Position numbers and translations under genes: made by a program. This document shows, one piece after another, positions 16,265-24,800 of a stretch of 30,447 bases of DNA. Positions within the stretch are counted from its first letter, which is position 1. Each line of letters begins with the position of its first letter. This DNA comes from an uncultured Demequina sp. (GTDB lineage: Bacteria; Actinomycetota; Actinomycetes; Actinomycetales; Demequinaceae), in the NCBI GenBank assembly GCA_937925595.1, contig CALALQ010000159.1, positions 1-30,447 on the forward strand, given 5' to 3'. The notes below the pieces were generated by a model that was not told where the DNA came from, ran no database searches, and was given only the letters and a program-made list of their open reading frames with translations.

Positions 16265-16990
16265 TCAGCTTTCGGCGGCGGCAGAGTCCCCGCCAGCCTC
16301 GCGGCCTTCGCGGGCCATCTGACGCTTCACGATGGCCGCATCCCTGTCTACATACTCCTGTCCGGAGAGCTCCTGGATGGCCTTCATCACGTAGTTGGTC
16401 GCCTCACGCAGTTTCTCCCTGTCATCGAGCTGCGCGCCCAGTGCTTTGACGTCAATGGGCTTGCCGATGCGCACTCCAACCTTCACCGCACGCGCGGGGA
16501 CGCGCTGGCCGATGGGCTGGGCCTTGTCGGTGTCGATCATCGCGACGGGGATGATCGGCACGTCCGCCTCGATCGCCATGCGCACGGCGCCGGTCTTGCC
16601 CCGATACAGCTTGCCGTCCGGGCTGCGCGTGCCTTCCGGGTAGATGCCGAGCAGTTCGCCGTCCTTGAGAACCTCGACGCCCGCGCGAATCGCGGCCTCG
16701 GAGCCGCGACCTCCACCACGCTGCACGGGAATCGTGCCGATTCCCTCCATGAACGCCTTCGTTGCCCAGCCCTTCACGCCTTTGCCATTGAAGTACTCGG
16801 CCTTGCCGAGGAAGACGACCTTGCGCTTGATGACGAGCGGAAGGAAGACGGAGTCAGAGAACGACAGGTGATTGGAGGCGAGGATCGCCCCTCCCTCATC
16901 GGGAATGTTCTCCGTGCCTTCGTGCCAGGGGTCGTAATAGACCTTGAGTCCCGGCCCCAGCAGAACGTGCTTGAACAGGCGGTAGTACAT
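16265..16990 (-). CDS. plsC: 1-acyl-sn-glycerol-3-phosphate acyltransferase (PlsC-like)
   Basis: 241 residues of the PlsC/LPLAT family, which acylates lysophosphatidic acid or a related acceptor at the membrane. The catalytic NHxxxxD motif is NHLSFSD (about residues 40-46). Later family blocks are GIGTIPVQRG, the glycerol-phosphate-binding YPEGTRSPDGKLYRGKTGAVRMA, and VPIIPVAMIDTD. The C-terminal tail is charged and contains VDRDAAIVKRQMAREGREAGG. The ATG at 16990 overlaps the TGA stop of the glucokinase gene by one base (TGATG), so both genes form one unit. From memory, a plsC-like gene (Rv2182c) occupies the corresponding place in mycobacteria. The acceptor could be a phosphatidylinositol-mannoside precursor instead, which the sequence cannot decide. 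Confidence 0.88.
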   Translation of the reverse strand: MYYRLFKHVLLGPGLKVYYDPWHEGTENIPDEGGAILASNHLSFSDSVFLPLVIKRKVVFLGKAEYFNGKGVKGWATKAFMEGIGTIPVQRGGGRGSEAAIRAGVEVLKDGELLGIYPEGTRSPDGKLYRGKTGAVRMAIEADVPIIPVAMIDTDKAQPIGQRVPARAVKVGVRIGKPIDVKALGAQLDDREKLREATNYVMKAIQELSGQEYVDRDAAIVKRQMAREGREAGGDSAAAES

Positions 16991-17943
16991 CAGTCCTCCG
17001 CTCTGGCCAGCGCCGCCGCACCAACCATTCCAGAATCGTTACCCATTGCTGCTGCCACGATAGGCACAACTGGGCGGTGACCCTTAGCCGAGAGGTGCGA
17101 TTCGAACGCCTCGCGAGCGGGCTCAAGCACCAGATCGCCCGCCTCGACCACGCCGCCGCCAATGACGAACAGCTCGGGATCCAGCACGGCAGCGAGCGTT
17201 GCGCAGCCCTCACCAATCCAGCGGCCAAGGTCGGCAAGCAGCCCGACGCTGAAGGGGTCGCCCGTGAACGCCACCTTGGTCACGAGTGGGCCGGTGATGG
17301 CAGCCGGGTCTCCCCCGGCGGCTTCGATAAGCGCGGCGGCCTCTGCAGGGCGCTCCGCCGCCTGCTTGCGTGCCTCGCGCGTGAGCGCGGAGCCGGAGGC
17401 GTACTGCTCCCAGCAGCCCTTCTGTCCGCAGCCGCACGGCTCGCCATCAGGAACAACGCGCAGGTGGCCAAGCTCCGCGGCGACACCGAAGGCACCGCGC
17501 AGCATGTGGCCATCGGTGACGATCGCGGCGCCGAGTCCGGTGCCGATCGTGAGCATCACCATGTGGCTGACGTCGGTGGCCACGCCGTACGCGAACTCCG
17601 CCCAGCCTGCGGCATTGGCGTCGTTCTCGACCACCACCGTGATGTCGTCGCGGCCGATGGCCTCGCGCACCTTTTCGGCGAGCGGATAGTCGCGCCATGC
17701 CAGGTTGGGGGCGAACAGCATCGTGTGGCGGTCCGACGACGCAAAACCAGCCGCTGCGAGGCCCACCGCATTGAACTGGTAGTCCTGCGCGAGCTCAGCC
17801 ACAGCGTCGGCGATTGCCTCGTTGATGCTCGAGACGTCCTGGGGCTGCGTCTTGCGCTTTGTCTTCGCGAGAATCCTGCCTGAGTCGTCGACAACGCCTA
17901 CGGCGATTTTGGTACCGCCAATGTCCACACCGACCGCGTGCAT
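16990..17943 (-). CDS. glkA: ROK-family glucokinase
   Basis: 317 residues from ATG 17943, which follows a GCGAGGAAC ribosome site; the longer frame to 18012 lacks one. The ROK fold is clear: ATP-phosphate loop DIGGTKIAVGVVDD at the start, VVENDANAAGWAEFAYG with the catalytic aspartate, TIGTGLGAAIVTDG, and the zinc-binding ELGHLRVVPDG then CGCGQKGCWEQYASG. The C-terminal FVIGGGVVEAG adenosine motif is present. It has no N-terminal DNA-binding domain, so it is a sugar kinase rather than a ROK repressor. Glucose is the likely substrate. Its product feeds the PPi-PFK encoded downstream. It is divergent from fadD15 and overlaps plsC by one base. The last residues (AALARAED) are ordinary. Confidence 0.88.
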   Translation of the reverse strand: MHAVGVDIGGTKIAVGVVDDSGRILAKTKRKTQPQDVSSINEAIADAVAELAQDYQFNAVGLAAAGFASSDRHTMLFAPNLAWRDYPLAEKVREAIGRDDITVVVENDANAAGWAEFAYGVATDVSHMVMLTIGTGLGAAIVTDGHMLRGAFGVAAELGHLRVVPDGEPCGCGQKGCWEQYASGSALTREARKQAAERPAEAAALIEAAGGDPAAITGPLVTKVAFTGDPFSVGLLADLGRWIGEGCATLAAVLDPELFVIGGGVVEAGDLVLEPAREAFESHLSAKGHRPVVPIVAAAMGNDSGMVGAAALARAED

Positions 17944-17983
17944 GTTCCTCGCCTTCTGGGACTCTTGGGACGTCCTACGAGGG

Positions 17984-17999
17984 TATCGTTTCCCAAACG
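17984..17999. promoter_or_regulatory. Divergent glk/fadD15 control region with palindrome
   Basis: CGTTT-CCC-AAACG (17987-17999) is a perfect inverted repeat with a three-base centre. It overlaps a possible fadD15 -10 (TATCGT, 17984-17989), and a minus-strand TACCCT (17985-17980) is a possible -10 for the glucokinase gene. An operator shared by both genes is plausible, but no good -35 hexamers are seen. Confidence 0.35.
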
Positions 18000-18022
18000 G
18001 ACGCCAAGCCACGGGAGAGACA

Positions 18023-19831
18023 ATGACGTTTACCCAGACCCAGCACTACGACGCCCAGAACATTGTGGCGCTTATTCAGGGGGGATGGGCTGCACGCGGC
18101 GATGACGTCGTGTTCAGGTGGCATGACGAGAACTTGCAGTGGCACGACGTCAGCGGCAACGAGGCGATGCTCATGGTGCGTCGCGCCGCGCTCGGAATAA
18201 TCGCCCTTGGCGTGAACGCCGGCGACCGCGTCGCGATCATGGCGAAGACTCGCTACGAATGGACCATCCTCGACCTCGCGCTGTGGTCAGTTGGTGCGAT
18301 CCCCGTGCCGATCTACGACACGTCGTCGCAGGACCAGATCGACTGGATCACGTCGGATGCCAATGTGAACCGCGTCTTTGTCGAGACCGCGGAGAACGCG
18401 GCGCTCGCGCGCAAGGTCGCCAAGCAGTCGGAGTCGCCGCTTGAGCACGTGCACGTCATCGACGACGGCATCCTCGATGAGCTCTACAAACTCGGCGAGG
18501 GCGGCGATTTCGCCGAGGTCACCCGCCGCACGGACGCAATCAAGCTCGATGACCTCGCCACCATCATCTACACGTCCGGCACCACCGGCCGTCCCAAGGG
18601 CGTGCGTCTCAACCACTTCCACTTTGTGCACCACACGAAGGGCATCCAGGAGGCCTTGCCGGAGGTGCTGTTCGAGAAGGGTGCGTCGACGGTCCTGTTC
18701 ATGACCCTCGCGCACGTGTTCGCACGACTCATCGAGATCGTGCTGTTCTCCTCGGGAGTGGTGATCGGCTTCTGCCCCGATTCCAAGAACCTCGTTCCCC
18801 TGCTGGGCACGTTCAAGCCGACGCTGCTGGTTGCGGTGCCTCGCGTGTTCGAGAAGGTCTACAACGGCGCCGAGCAGAAGGCCGCAGCAGGCGGCAAGGT
18901 GAAGATCTTCCGCTGGGCCGCGAATGCCTCGATCGAGTACTCGCAGGCCCTCGACACTCCACAGGGACCGTCGATGGCGCTGAAGATGCGTCACAAGCTG
19001 GCCCACAAGCTCGTGCTGAGCAAGATCGTGGAGCTCGTCGGCGGTCGCGCCCACTGGGCGGTCTCCGGCTCAGCGCCGCTTGGAGCGCGCCTTGGCCACT
19101 TCTACCGCGGGCTTGGGCTCACGGTGCTTGAGGGCTATGGACTCACGGAGACGACGGCGGCGGCAACGGTCAACCGCCCCACGCTGTCCAAGATCGGCTC
19201 CGTGGGAAAGGCGCTGTCTGGCCTCGAGATCAAGATCGCCGATGGCGGCGAGGTGCTCCTGCGCGGCCCCATCATCTACGACGGCTACAACCGCAATCCG
19301 GAGGCGACCGCAGAGACCTTCGAGGACGGCTGGTTCAAGACGGGCGACATCGGCCACTTGGACGAGGACGGGTACCTGTTCCTCACCGGTCGCAAGAAGG
19401 AGATCATTGTCACCGCTGGCGGCAAGAACGTCGCTCCCGCTGTGCTCGAGGATCGCCTGCGCGCCTATGCCCTCGTAAGTCAGGTGGTGGTAGTTGGCGA
19501 CGCGAAGCCGTTCATCGGTGCGCTCATCACCCTTGACGAGGAGGCGCTTCCCGGCTGGCTCAAGAGCCATGGACTGCCAGCGCTGACGGTTGAGGACGCG
19601 ATCAAGCACCCCACTGTGCTCGAGCACCTCGATAAGGCCGTCGCGCGCACGAATAAGGCGGTGTCTCGCGCCGAGTCCATCCGCAAATACAAGCTGCTCA
19701 GGAACGACTTCACGATCGCGAACGGCTACCTCACGCCGTCGCTCAAGGTCAAGCGCGACCTGGTGCTGCGCGACTTCGCCGACGCGATTGAGGACCTGTA
19801 CACGGACACGAGAGACTCAGGCAACCACTAG
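18023..19831 (+). CDS. fadD15: Long-chain fatty-acid--CoA ligase (FadD15-type AMP-forming synthetase)
   Basis: 602 residues of the adenylate-forming superfamily, activating long-chain fatty acids to acyl-CoA via an acyl-AMP. The phosphate loop is IIYTSGTTGRPKGV (A3), then the gate/acyl-binding MTLAHVFARLIE, AVSGSAPLGARLGHFY, the A5 motif GYGLTETTAA, the A7 KTGDIGHLDEDGYLFLTGRKKEII and a final lysine block LTPSLKVKRDLVLRDF (catalytic Lys). No membrane anchor or carrier domain. ATG 18023 is preceded by GGGAGAGA at seven bases. In M. tuberculosis fadD15 sits between plsC-like and cell-envelope genes, as here. Its TAG stop shares a CTAG with the convergent four-cysteine gene. Confidence 0.92.
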   Translation: MTFTQTQHYDAQNIVALIQGGWAARGDDVVFRWHDENLQWHDVSGNEAMLMVRRAALGIIALGVNAGDRVAIMAKTRYEWTILDLALWSVGAIPVPIYDTSSQDQIDWITSDANVNRVFVETAENAALARKVAKQSESPLEHVHVIDDGILDELYKLGEGGDFAEVTRRTDAIKLDDLATIIYTSGTTGRPKGVRLNHFHFVHHTKGIQEALPEVLFEKGASTVLFMTLAHVFARLIEIVLFSSGVVIGFCPDSKNLVPLLGTFKPTLLVAVPRVFEKVYNGAEQKAAAGGKVKIFRWAANASIEYSQALDTPQGPSMALKMRHKLAHKLVLSKIVELVGGRAHWAVSGSAPLGARLGHFYRGLGLTVLEGYGLTETTAAATVNRPTLSKIGSVGKALSGLEIKIADGGEVLLRGPIIYDGYNRNPEATAETFEDGWFKTGDIGHLDEDGYLFLTGRKKEIIVTAGGKNVAPAVLEDRLRAYALVSQVVVVGDAKPFIGALITLDEEALPGWLKSHGLPALTVEDAIKHPTVLEHLDKAVARTNKAVSRAESIRKYKLLRNDFTIANGYLTPSLKVKRDLVLRDFADAIEDLYTDTRDSGNH

Positions 19832-20022
19832 ACGGCCTTCCTCTCCACGAGTCGCAGCGGCGGCACGAGCCCGCCGTCTGACAGCGCCTGGACGGCCGCG
19901 GTGACCTCGGAGTCGAGCTCAACGACCTCGTCGACCGGACGGACGCCGATCGTCAGGAACGTGACAACACAGTCCGCGCATTCCTTGCCGCGAACCTCAC
20001 AGGTATCGCAATCAATGATCAT
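19828..20022 (-). CDS. Small conserved four-cysteine protein
   Basis: 64 residues starting MIIDCDTCEVRGKECADCVV, with Cys5, Cys8, Cys15 and Cys18 in a CxxC-x6-CxxC pattern that could bind zinc or another metal. The rest is an acidic middle (VDEVVELDSEVTAAVQAL) and the conserved ending GLVPPLRLVERKAV. I recognise this as a small protein common in actinobacterial genomes but know no established function. ATG 20022 follows TAGCCT by seven bases, a leaderless arrangement. Longer in-frame starts extend into the divergent gene and are rejected. It shares a divergent control region, with a centred palindrome, with the nuclease gene at 20087, and its stop is interlocked with that of fadD15. Confidence 0.75.
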   Translation of the reverse strand: MIIDCDTCEVRGKECADCVVTFLTIGVRPVDEVVELDSEVTAAVQALSDGGLVPPLRLVERKAV

Positions 20023-20029
20023 GTGGCCG

Positions 20030-20080
20030 AGGCTACGGAGGGGGTCTGACATGGAGCATGTCAGGCCCCTGACGTAGTTT
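20030..20080. promoter_or_regulatory. Symmetric divergent promoter region with central palindrome
   Basis: A perfect inverted repeat CTGACATG-GAG-CATGTCAG occupies 20046-20064, centred on 20055. The leftward -10 TAGCCT (20035-20030) ends seven bases before ATG 20022. The rightward -10 TAGTTT (20075-20080) ends six bases before ATG 20087. The palindrome centre is exactly halfway between the centres of the two -10 boxes, covering both -35 sides. This looks like one operator controlling both leaderless genes. Confidence 0.6.
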
Positions 20081-20086
20081 CGAGGC

Positions 20087-21844
20087 ATGAGCCCCACGCC
20101 GTCCTCCACCGTCGAGGAGCTGCTGCATCTGCAGCGCGCTCTTGAGGACTTCGGCGAGCCGCTGTCGCAGACCACCTTCGTCACTGTCGACCTCGAGACC
20201 ACGGGCGGCAGCCCCCTCTCCAGCGCCATCACGGAGATCGGCGCCGTCAAGACTCGCGGCGGAGAGGTGATCGGCGAGTTCCAGACTCTTGTTGACCCTG
20301 GTTCTCCCATCCCGCCCATGATCGTCGCGCTCACGGGCATCACCGACGCCATGGTCGTGGGGGCACCGCGCATCGAGCAGGTGCTTCCCACCTTCCTTGA
20401 GTTCCTTGGCGACGCGGTGCTCGTCGCCCACAACGCTCCCTTCGATACGGGCTTCCTCAGGGCCGCGTGCCGTACACATGGCTACAAGTGGCCCGGCAAC
20501 GAGGTGGTCGACACGGTTGTGCTCGCCCGCCGCGCGACCACCAAGGAGGAGGCGCCGAACAAGAAGCTGTCGACTCTGGCTCGCGTCTTCGGCACCGAGG
20601 TCACGCCCAACCACCGCGCGCTCCAGGACGCGAGAGCAACCGCGGAGATCATGCACCGCATGCTTGAGCGCCTCGCGGCGTTCGGCATCACTCACCGAGA
20701 AGACCTTGGGGCGCTGCGCAACCCCATGCCTGAGCGAGTCCGCAAGAAGGCGCGCATGGCAGACGCGGCGCCTGCGAAGCCCGGCGTCTACATCTTCCGC
20801 GGTCCTCGCGGTGAGCGGCTCTACGTGGGCACCTCGAAGAACCTGCGCTCTCGCGTGAAGTCGTACTTCACGAACGCCGAGCAGCGCCGCGGGGTGCGCG
20901 ACATGCTCGAACTTGCCACCAGCGTCGACACCATCGTGTGCGCCACGGAACTCGAGGCGAACATCAGGGAGGTGCGGCTCATCGCGGAGTACCGCCCTCG
21001 CTACAACCGCCGTTCCGCGCGGCCAGAGCGCACCGCGTGGGTCAAGCTCACCGATGAGCGCTATCCGCGACTGAGCCTGGCGCGATCCGCCGGTCGCGGC
21101 AACGCCGTCCTTGGGCCCATGCGCAATGGGTCCGACGCTGCCCTCGCCATCGAGGTGGCGCAGGCCGCGCTGGGGATCAGAACATGCACGACTCGCCTTC
21201 CGATCACACCTCGCGCCAATGCGCGGGCATGCCTCCTCAAGGACCTGGGGGCATGCTGCGCTCCCTGCGTCAAAGGCGCCGAATCCGGCTACGAAGACGT
21301 GGCCGAGCATGCGCGCAGGGCACTGCAGGAGGATCCGTCAGCGATCGTCTCCGCCCTGGAGGGCGTGATCGCCGAGCGCGCGGAGGCGCTGGACTTCGAG
21401 CGAGCGGCCCAACTGCGCAACGGCATCAGTGCGCTCGTTGACGGTGCGATGCGCGCACAGCGACTGGAGGCGCTGTCTCGGTGCGACATCGTCGCCGTGC
21501 GACGAGTCGGCGACGCGTGGGATCTTGCGGCGTTCAGGGCCGGTGCGCTTGTCGGCTCTGCGCGGGTCGAGTCTGGCGTGTGGGCGGCCGCCGACAGTCT
21601 GCGAGAGAAGACCCAGGCGCTGGACGTGGGTTCCGAGGTTCTCATCGAGGAACGCGAACTGGTCTCGCGCTGGCTCGATGCCAAGGGCACCCGGCTACTG
21701 TATGTGGACGGCGAGTGGTCCATGCCCGTCAACAGCGCTGGCCGTCACGAGCGCTGGGTGATCGCTCGCGCCCTCGACAACGGCCAAGCGGTGGGGACGA
21801 CGCGTGATGCGTCATCCCCACCGCCGTGGGCCACGCGGGCCTAG
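20087..21844 (+). CDS. DEDDh exonuclease fused to a UvrC-like GIY-YIG nuclease
   Basis: 585 residues. The N-terminal domain (about 28-200) is a DEDDh 3'-5' exonuclease like DNA polymerase III epsilon: FVTVDLETTG (D35, E37), AHNAPFDTGFL (D120), and NHRALQDARAT (H176, D181). The next domain (about 233-310) is GIY-YIG: PGVYIFRGPRGERLYVGTSKNLRSRVKSYF. Then comes a UvrC-like cysteine-containing stretch (LKDLGACCAPC) and a UVR helix (ERAEALDFERAAQLRNGI, about 420-440) that in UvrC contacts UvrB. The UvrC C-terminal RNase H and HhH domains are absent. M. tuberculosis Rv2191 has this architecture and location. Both nuclease sites look intact, so a role in DNA repair, with the substrate unproven, is likely. 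The TAG stop shares a CTAG with the xylanase stop. Confidence 0.88.
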   Translation: MSPTPSSTVEELLHLQRALEDFGEPLSQTTFVTVDLETTGGSPLSSAITEIGAVKTRGGEVIGEFQTLVDPGSPIPPMIVALTGITDAMVVGAPRIEQVLPTFLEFLGDAVLVAHNAPFDTGFLRAACRTHGYKWPGNEVVDTVVLARRATTKEEAPNKKLSTLARVFGTEVTPNHRALQDARATAEIMHRMLERLAAFGITHREDLGALRNPMPERVRKKARMADAAPAKPGVYIFRGPRGERLYVGTSKNLRSRVKSYFTNAEQRRGVRDMLELATSVDTIVCATELEANIREVRLIAEYRPRYNRRSARPERTAWVKLTDERYPRLSLARSAGRGNAVLGPMRNGSDAALAIEVAQAALGIRTCTTRLPITPRANARACLLKDLGACCAPCVKGAESGYEDVAEHARRALQEDPSAIVSALEGVIAERAEALDFERAAQLRNGISALVDGAMRAQRLEALSRCDIVAVRRVGDAWDLAAFRAGALVGSARVESGVWAAADSLREKTQALDVGSEVLIEERELVSRWLDAKGTRLLYVDGEWSMPVNSAGRHERWVIARALDNGQAVGTTRDASSPPPWATRA

Positions 21845-24800
21845 CGAGCCCTGATCTGGAACGTCGGGCCCACCGTTGCTGTCTTGGTCGCGTAGTACTT
21901 CGCCTTGTACGTGACCTTGACGGTGATCCTCTTGCCCTTGTCAGCAGCCTTGACCGTGTAGGTCGACTTCGTCGCACCCTTGATCTTCTTGCCGTTGACG
22001 TACCACTGATAGCTCTTGGTCGTCTTCACCGAGGACGTGCCCGCGGTGACCTTGAGCGTTCCGCCCACCTTGGTGGGACCGCTCAGTTTGGACTTCTTGA
22101 CCGTGAACTTCAGCAGCGGGACCTTCTTGGCAGCGGACAGCTTCGAGACCGACTGGTAGCCGCTCCTAGAGCCCGTCACCATGACGGTGATCTTGGTGCC
22201 TGCCTGGGCCTTCTTCACCGTGAAGGTGGACTTGGTGGCTCCCTTGATCTTCTTGCCGTTGCTGTACCACTGGTAGGTGAACTTCGCGGCGGGCGACCAC
22301 GCGGAGACCTTCGCCGTGAGCTTCTTGCCCACCTTGACGGAACCAGTGATCTTCGGCGCCGAGGTCTTGGTGAAGGTCTTCAGCACCTTGGCGGTCTGCG
22401 CAGACGTCTTGGTGGCGTCTAGGTAGCCGTCGCGAACACTGGTGACTCGCACGCTGATCTGCTTTCCAGCGTCGGCCGCAGTCAGCTTGTACGTGGCGTT
22501 GGTGGCGCCGGAGATGGCAACTCCGTTGCGCAGCCACTGGTAGCTGAGGGTCGCTCCCGTCGGCAGGCCTGTGACCGACAGCGTCGTGCCGACCACCGCC
22601 GAACCGGACACCTTGGGAGTGAAGGTCTGCTCGATGAGGCTGCCCTCGACGAGCGTTGCCACGCCCCAGCGGGCGCTTGACTGGTAGCCAGCTCCCGTCG
22701 GGTCCGCCCAGTTGCGGATCGCCGTGCGGGTGCCGCCCGTGGCGTCATTGACCTGGACGTCGAGGCCCTGAACGGTGCCGAGGCCGCCGTACTCGAGGAG
22801 GCTGATCGCCGCCTCGACGACATAGCCGCCAGTGACGCGCTTCGTCTGCGACTGCAGTCGAGCGGCCTGGAAGCCCTCGTCGCCGGTGCCGAACGACGCC
22901 ACGTTGTCCGCGTTGATGCGGATCTGCGTGTCGTCGTAGCGGTACGAGCCGTTCTTCGAGTTCGCGGCGTCCACGTAGATCTCGACGGAGTCCTGGATCC
23001 ACGGGTCGGAACCCGAGACGTCGACGGTTGGGTCCGCGACTTCGGCGTACACGTACAGCGTCTGGTCCTTCCACAGCAGGTGGAAGGTGCCGATGGCGCC
23101 GTTGGTGCCCGATATCTCCTTGAGGGTCTGGATCTGCGACGAGGTGCTCCACACGTCGTCGAGCGTTCCGTCGATGACCGGCGCGATCGCGGCCTCAGGA
23201 ACGTTCACGTGCGAGAGCTCTTCGACAAGCGTCACCGTGCCGAGCACGCCAGGCGTGTTCCACCCGTCGACGCTGCCGTCGTTGCTCACGCGGACGTCGA
23301 GCTGGAGCGTGTTGCCGATCGCGGCGCCGGACAGCGGCACCTGGAGAATCGCCTGGTAACCGGCGTCCCCTTCAACAATCGCACCGTCGCCAGCGCCGGC
23401 GCGGGTGAGCGTGTACTCATCGTCGCCCAGCTGCACCGTGACGGCGTCGTCTGCGGTGGTCGTAGCGTCCTCAACCTCGACGTAGACCGTCAGGCCGTCG
23501 GACGTCCAGCGCGTCTGGAATCCGGCCGAGCTGCCAGCAGGAAGAAGCGGCAGGCGATCCCACTGCGGAGAGTCGATGCCCTCCGCTGTGGCCGGGACAT
23601 CGCCAGCGAAGGAGTTCGCCGTGCGCAGTCGCGCTGGGAGTGGGTCCTCCTCACCTGAAGGCTCGACGATGCCGTAGTAGGCGGGCTTGGCCTGGAAGCC
23701 GTCATCGAAGATGAGCGGGCCACCACTGGAGTCGCGCCACGAGCGAGCGTCGTTGAGACCCCACACCGTGACAGAGAACATCTGCTCTTCGTAGGAGCGG
23801 AAGACCTCGAAGGCGTCACGGTAGTAGTAGCCCTGGTCGATGAACTTCGCCTGCGACTCCGGCGTGCCGGTGGTCACGTCAAACTCCGTGACGGCCTGCA
23901 GCAGATTGCGCGAACTGGCGTCGGACAGCGCGTCTTCCAGCGCCGAGATGGGCATGGACAGGCTCACGTGGAACTGGTGTCCGATGCCGTCGACAGGAAC
24001 GTCGGCCGCGAGCAGTCGGTCGATCAGTGCCAGGTACCGTGCACGCTTGCCCGACATCTCCGTGTTGTAGTCGTTGATGAAGAGCTTGACGGGACGGTCG
24101 GCACCCTCCGCGACGTGGTCACCCTGGTTGAACGCCTCTTCCGCGTACTGGAATGCGAGAGAGACGAACTCCTCACCCAAGATGCGGTACCACTCAGAGC
24201 GGCGCATGCCGTCCGCGTAGCTCGCCGAGTCGTCAATGACCTCATTCACGACATCGAATGCGACCACGGGGTTGTCACCGCCGTACTCACCCCACTGGGC
24301 GAGGTAGTCGACGACGTTGTTGATGTGCGTGCGCAGACGGTCGCGCAGGAACTGCTTGTCGTGCTCGGACGTCGTGAGCGGATTGCCGTTCTCGTCCTGG
24401 AAGAACCACGCCGGGGTCTGGCTGTGCCACACCAGCACGTGCCCGTACAGCCGAACGTCATTGGCCTTCGCGAAGTCCATGAGCGAGTCGATCTCGTTCT
24501 GGTTCGGCGACCAGTTGCCGTTCGTGTCGTACCAGCCCTCTGGCTTCATGAAGTTCTCAGGAGTGATCTGGTTGAAGTGCTTCAACAGCACCTGCGAGGG
24601 CGCTCCCACCGTCTCACGCTGGTCGATCGCGACACCCACCGGGAATGGGAGGGTGTCCTTGATCGGCGTGAGGTCCTGAACCACGGGAGGCTCCGGAACC
24701 ACAAGCGAGATGTCATCCACGTAGAAGTCCGTGGTGTCGCCCGCATCACCGTTCTCGTACGGCGTCTCGATGTACAGGAACAGTTCGTCGGCAACGGGTG

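Noticed and set aside
20046..20064. LexA/SOS box before the nuclease gene
   Set aside because: The palindrome CTGACATG-N3-CATGTCAG does not contain the actinobacterial GAAC-N4-GTTC core.
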